From Exiguobacterium sp. BMC-KP (GTDB taxonomy: Bacteria; Bacillota; Bacilli; Exiguobacteriales; Exiguobacteriaceae), in assembly GCF_001275385.1 (NCBI RefSeq), contig NZ_LGIW01000015.1, positions 992,001 to 1,056,000 on the forward strand: a stretch of 64,000 nt of DNA, written 5' to 3'. Shown one piece after another: positions 60,967 to 64,000 of this stretch. Numbering within the stretch: the stretch's first letter is position 1; each line of letters starts with the position of its first letter. The notes beneath the pieces are model-generated. The model was not told the DNA's origin, did no database searches, and worked only from the letters and a program-made list of their open reading frames with translations. A program made the position numbers and the translations under genes.

Positions 60967-62433
60967 TCAGCCAGTTTGTTGCATCGTTCTTAAATATTGC
61001 CCGACCGCTTCTGCGACTTCACGACCCTCGCGAATCGCCCAAACGATGAGTGATTGCCCACGTCTTGCATCACCTGCAGCAAATACGCCTGGACGGTTCG
61101 TCGCGTAACGCGTCGTCTTGATTTTCCCGCGCTCCGATGCAACCGCTAAATGCTCGAGCACGTTTTCTTCCACCCCACTGAACCCGATAGCAATCCAGAC
61201 TTGATCGACTGGGAAGTAACGATCGCTCCCTTCGACTTCCCCAAAAATCACCTCACCCGATTCATTTGTTGTTTTCGTTGTCTGAATCGTCCAGACACCG
61301 GTGACTTGACCAGATTCACTCGTCGTAAACCGCTTGATGGCGATCAAGTATTCACGTGGATCCCGACCGAACTGTTGCAATGCCTCCGCATAGCCATAAT
61401 CAATCGAATAGAGTAACGGTGTGTCCGGCCACATGTTTCCGGTTGCACGTGTCGTGCCCGGTTGTTCATGTTTACCGAATTGGACAACGGAGCGACACCG
61501 TTGTCGAAGCGCTGTTGCTACACAGTCTGCTCCTGTATCGCCCCCACCAATGACGAGAATATCTTTATCTCTTGCGTCATGATCAGGAGACAACGGTTCT
61601 TGCGAGAGCACGTGACGCGTCACGCCAGTCAGATAATCCATCGCATAACCGACTCCTCGCGTTGGTGCTTCTGTTAATTTGCGAGGTTCCGTCGCACCGA
61701 CACACAAGATGACAGCGTCATATTCTGCTTCAAGTGTCGCTAACGTAATGTCTGTGCCAATCGTGACATTCGTCCGAAAGCGAATCCCTTCAGCTTCTAA
61801 TAAATCAACACGTCGTTGTACGACTTTTTTATCAAGTTTCATCGCTGGTATTCCATACGTTAATAATCCACCGACACGGTCTTCCCGTTCAAAGACAGTG
61901 ACCTGGTGCCCGGCTTGATTCAGCTGATCAGCAGCTGCAAGACCAGCAGGACCCGAGCCGACAATGGCAACGGAATGTGTCGAACGTATCGTTGGGATTC
62001 GAGGCACGACCCATCCTTTTTCAAACCCGATGTCAATGATCGACCGTTCGATATCCTTGATTGCAACTGCAGGTTCATGAATCGATAACGTACACGACCC
62101 TTCGCATGGTGCCGGGCAGACGCGACCTGTGAATTCAGGAAAATTGTTTGTCTCAAGCAATCGATCGAGTGCTTCTTGAAAACGTCCTTCCTCTACAAGT
62201 AAGTTCCATTCCGGAATCAGGTTATAGACTGGACAACCAATCTTCACTTGATCAAACACTTCTCCTACATGGCAAAACGGTGTGCCGCAGTCCATACACC
62301 GACTGGCTTGTTGACTCGCTTCCGCTTCCGTCAAAGCTGTCTTGTATTCGTTAAAGTCACTCACTCGTTCGCTTGGATGTCGTTCCGTACCGCTCGAACG
62401 AGCGACTGTCATGAATTGATCGCGTCGTTTCAT
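60967..62433 (-). CDS. gltD: Glutamate synthase small (beta) subunit
   Basis: A 488-residue NADPH-dependent beta subunit. The N-terminal Fe-S cysteines are CMDCGTPFCHVG with CPVYNLIPEWN and CPAPCEGSC. The FAD site is SVAIVGSGPAGLAAADQL, and the NADPH site is ILVIGGGDTGADCVATAL. A closing GVFAAGDARRGQSLIVWAI is typical. It feeds electrons from NADPH to the large subunit for glutamate synthesis. It overlaps the end of gltB by four bases (ATGA), so the order is gltB-gltD. A terminator follows. Confidence 0.96.
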   Translation of the reverse strand: MKRRDQFMTVARSSGTERHPSERVSDFNEYKTALTEAEASQQASRCMDCGTPFCHVGEVFDQVKIGCPVYNLIPEWNLLVEEGRFQEALDRLLETNNFPEFTGRVCPAPCEGSCTLSIHEPAVAIKDIERSIIDIGFEKGWVVPRIPTIRSTHSVAIVGSGPAGLAAADQLNQAGHQVTVFEREDRVGGLLTYGIPAMKLDKKVVQRRVDLLEAEGIRFRTNVTIGTDITLATLEAEYDAVILCVGATEPRKLTEAPTRGVGYAMDYLTGVTRHVLSQEPLSPDHDARDKDILVIGGGDTGADCVATALRQRCRSVVQFGKHEQPGTTRATGNMWPDTPLLYSIDYGYAEALQQFGRDPREYLIAIKRFTTSESGQVTGVWTIQTTKTTNESGEVIFGEVEGSDRYFPVDQVWIAIGFSGVEENVLEHLAVASERGKIKTTRYATNRPGVFAAGDARRGQSLIVWAIREGREVAEAVGQYLRTMQQTG

Positions 62434-64000
62434 CGTACCCCTCCTGTTCTTCGTCCAAGATGTGTCTCGAATGCGAGCAACATTGCTTCTTCGGTGTTGT
62501 GTCCCTGTTTTGCGAAATCAGCCATCAGTGTCGTGACTTTTTCATATGTCGATGGGATGACACGGATGAACGAATGAATGACATGATCCCAGTTCGCAAG
62601 AATCGCATCGCCTTGTTCACTTCCGGTTCGTGCGACATGACGCTCAATGAACGTCTTCAGTCGTGTAATCTCTTCGACATTCGTAACAGGTCCTGTCGTG
62701 ACGAGTTCACGGTTGACGCGTTGCAAAAATTGTTCGGGATTGCGCGGTAACACATACGCGACACCACCAGACATCCCGGCTGCAAAGTTTTTTCCGACAT
62801 CGCCAAGGACGACGACCGAACCACCTGTCATATACTCAAGTCCATGGTTTCCGATTCCTTCAACAACGGCGACGGCTCCACTGTTTCGAACAGCAAAGCG
62901 CTCACCCGCCTGTCCATTGACATACAGCTCACCACTTGTCGCCCCGTAGAGGGCAACGTTCCCGATAATAGACTGATCGGACGAGACGAATGGAATCGTT
63001 CGTGGTGGATGAACGGCTACGATCCCGCCGGACAATCCTTTTCCAACGTAATCGTTCGCTTCTCCTGTGACATCAATCGTCATTCCACGCGGTACATACG
63101 CCCCAAGACTCTGACCGGCAGAACCAGTCAATTCGAGCTTCAGACGATCCGTCGGCAGACCGAGTGCGCCAAAACGTCGGGTTAGCATCGCACCGGTTTG
63201 TGTTCCGATTGCACGATCCGTATTTTGAACAGCTAATCGAATCGTCTGTGGATGAGTAAAATCTGCTGCTTCTAAATAAGGTGCAACTTCACGTGCGTCG
63301 AAGGAACGGTCGACATGATGATGCTGTTGTTCTGCCGGACCATGCGAGACATGAACGAGGAGGCGTGAGAAGTCAAGACTCTTCGCTTTCCAGTGCGTCC
63401 GTTGTCGTTCTGACGGTTCGAGTAAATCCGTCCGACCAACAAGATCCTGTAGACGTCGCACACCAAGCTGCGCTAAATGTTCGCGTACTTCCTCCGCTAT
63501 GAACGTCATGAAGTGGACGACGTCATCAGCAGATCCCGTAAATTTTTTTCGGAGCTCCGGGTCTTGTGTCGCAACACCAACCGGACACGTATCAAGATGA
63601 CAAGCACGCATCATGATACATCCGACAGCGATGAGTGGTGCTGTCGCGAAACCATATTCGTTTGCACCTAACATTGCTGCTAAGATGACATCCCGTCCGG
63701 TCAACAGTTTTCCGTCTGTCTCGAGTACGACACGTTCTCGTAAGCCGTTTAATGTCAACGTTTGATGCGTCTCTGCAAGTCCAAGTTCCCACGGTAGACC
63801 CGCATGTTGAATGCTTGTCTTTGGCGAAGCACCCGTGCCGCCATCATGCCCACTGATTACGATGACATCCGCAAGTCCTTTCGCTACTCCGGCAGCAATC
63901 GTTCCAACGCCACCTTTTGCGACGAGTTTGACGCTAATCCGCGCTTGATCGTTTGCGCGCTTCAAGTCATGAATCAACTGGGCTAAATCTTCAATCGAAT
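62430..64000 (-). CDS. gltB: Glutamate synthase large (alpha) subunit, 3' part
   Basis: The frame runs off the right edge; the visible 522 codons are the C-terminal third of an alpha subunit of about 1500 residues. The FMN-binding barrel ends here: LVAKGGVGTIAAGVAKGLAD, VISGHDGGTGASP, and the 3Fe-4S cysteines in CIMMRACHLDTC followed by PVGVATQDPE. The GXGXG-type beta-helix domain follows with GMSGGVAYV near the end. It makes glutamate from 2-oxoglutarate and glutamine. The start codon is outside the window. Confidence 0.95.
   Translation of the reverse strand, partial: SIEDLAQLIHDLKRANDQARISVKLVAKGGVGTIAAGVAKGLADVIVISGHDGGTGASPKTSIQHAGLPWELGLAETHQTLTLNGLRERVVLETDGKLLTGRDVILAAMLGANEYGFATAPLIAVGCIMMRACHLDTCPVGVATQDPELRKKFTGSADDVVHFMTFIAEEVREHLAQLGVRRLQDLVGRTDLLEPSERQRTHWKAKSLDFSRLLVHVSHGPAEQQHHHVDRSFDAREVAPYLEAADFTHPQTIRLAVQNTDRAIGTQTGAMLTRRFGALGLPTDRLKLELTGSAGQSLGAYVPRGMTIDVTGEANDYVGKGLSGGIVAVHPPRTIPFVSSDQSIIGNVALYGATSGELYVNGQAGERFAVRNSGAVAVVEGIGNHGLEYMTGGSVVVLGDVGKNFAAGMSGGVAYVLPRNPEQFLQRVNRELVTTGPVTNVEEITRLKTFIERHVARTGSEQGDAILANWDHVIHSFIRVIPSTYEKVTTLMADFAKQGHNTEEAMLLAFETHLGRRTGGVR

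Noticed and set aside
1-64000. CRISPR arrays, insertion sequences, prophage or integrase genes
   Set aside because: No regularly spaced direct repeats, transposase or integrase motifs, or phage structural genes were found in any frame.

Overview
The window looks like chromosomal core sequence of a low-to-moderate-GC Bacillota (order Bacillales), and Exiguobacterium is my best guess. The reasons are strong AGGAGG-type ribosome binding sites, ATG/GTG/TTG starts, Rho-independent terminators after most transcription units, and a gene set typical of Bacillus relatives: a double dynamin DynA, a YeeI-type YebC protein, YteA, a seven-gene Mrp antiporter, OdhAB, CsaA, and an MtlA/F/D/R mannitol system with CcpA-type cre boxes. 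The species call is an inference; no rRNA is present. I see no phage, insertion sequence, integrase or CRISPR array.

Layout. 1-6.9 kb: small housekeeping and accessory genes (a partial DUF3238-like gene, a DCC oxidoreductase, an SDR, a NUDIX/hydrolase/RDD/small-membrane-protein cluster, MDR, VOC and TraB-like proteins) and a lipoprotein gene broken by an in-frame stop. 7-10.9 kb: two paralogous PaaK-like adenylate-forming enzymes flanking an AraC/GyrI-like regulator. 11-21 kb: a DUF6075-like gene, a YbjT-like SDR, dynA, a LysR regulator, corA, an FAD amino-acid oxidase and csaA. 21-26.2 kb: an egtB-egtD ergothioneine operon, guaC, a GNAT-NUDIX pair and a sigma-region-2-only protein. 26.3-33.4 kb: a cold-shock gene, an NTF2-like gene, the serC-serA-DUF1015 operon, a neopullulanase-type glycosidase and the YebC-family gene.

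33.4-40.9 kb: an orphan gene behind an 18-bp palindrome, then mrpABCDEFG facing an NsrR-like Rrf2 regulator. 41-49 kb: secreted GlpQ, odhA-odhB, a polar amino-acid ABC transporter and a tRNA-Leu. 49-55 kb: a membrane-anchored hydrolase, an AbrB-like protein with an S66 peptidase, an AldB-type aldehyde dehydrogenase with DUF779, YteA and an unknown protein. 55-60.8 kb: the mannitol system, transcribed as [EIIB-like]-mtlR and then mtlA-mtlF-mtlD. 60.9-64 kb: gltD and the 3' part of gltB, which runs off the right edge.

How the genes fit together. Central carbon and nitrogen metabolism (odhAB, gltBD, serCA, mannitol uptake) sits beside ion homeostasis (Mrp, CorA) and redox or stress functions (ergothioneine, NsrR-like, aldehyde dehydrogenase). 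Cre-like boxes before odhA, aldehyde dehydrogenase and mtlA suggest shared carbon-catabolite control. The most unusual items are the stand-alone EIIB-like protein coupled to mtlR, the sigma-region-2-only protein resembling a split sigma factor, the two-gene ergothioneine operon, and the paired PaaK-like enzymes.
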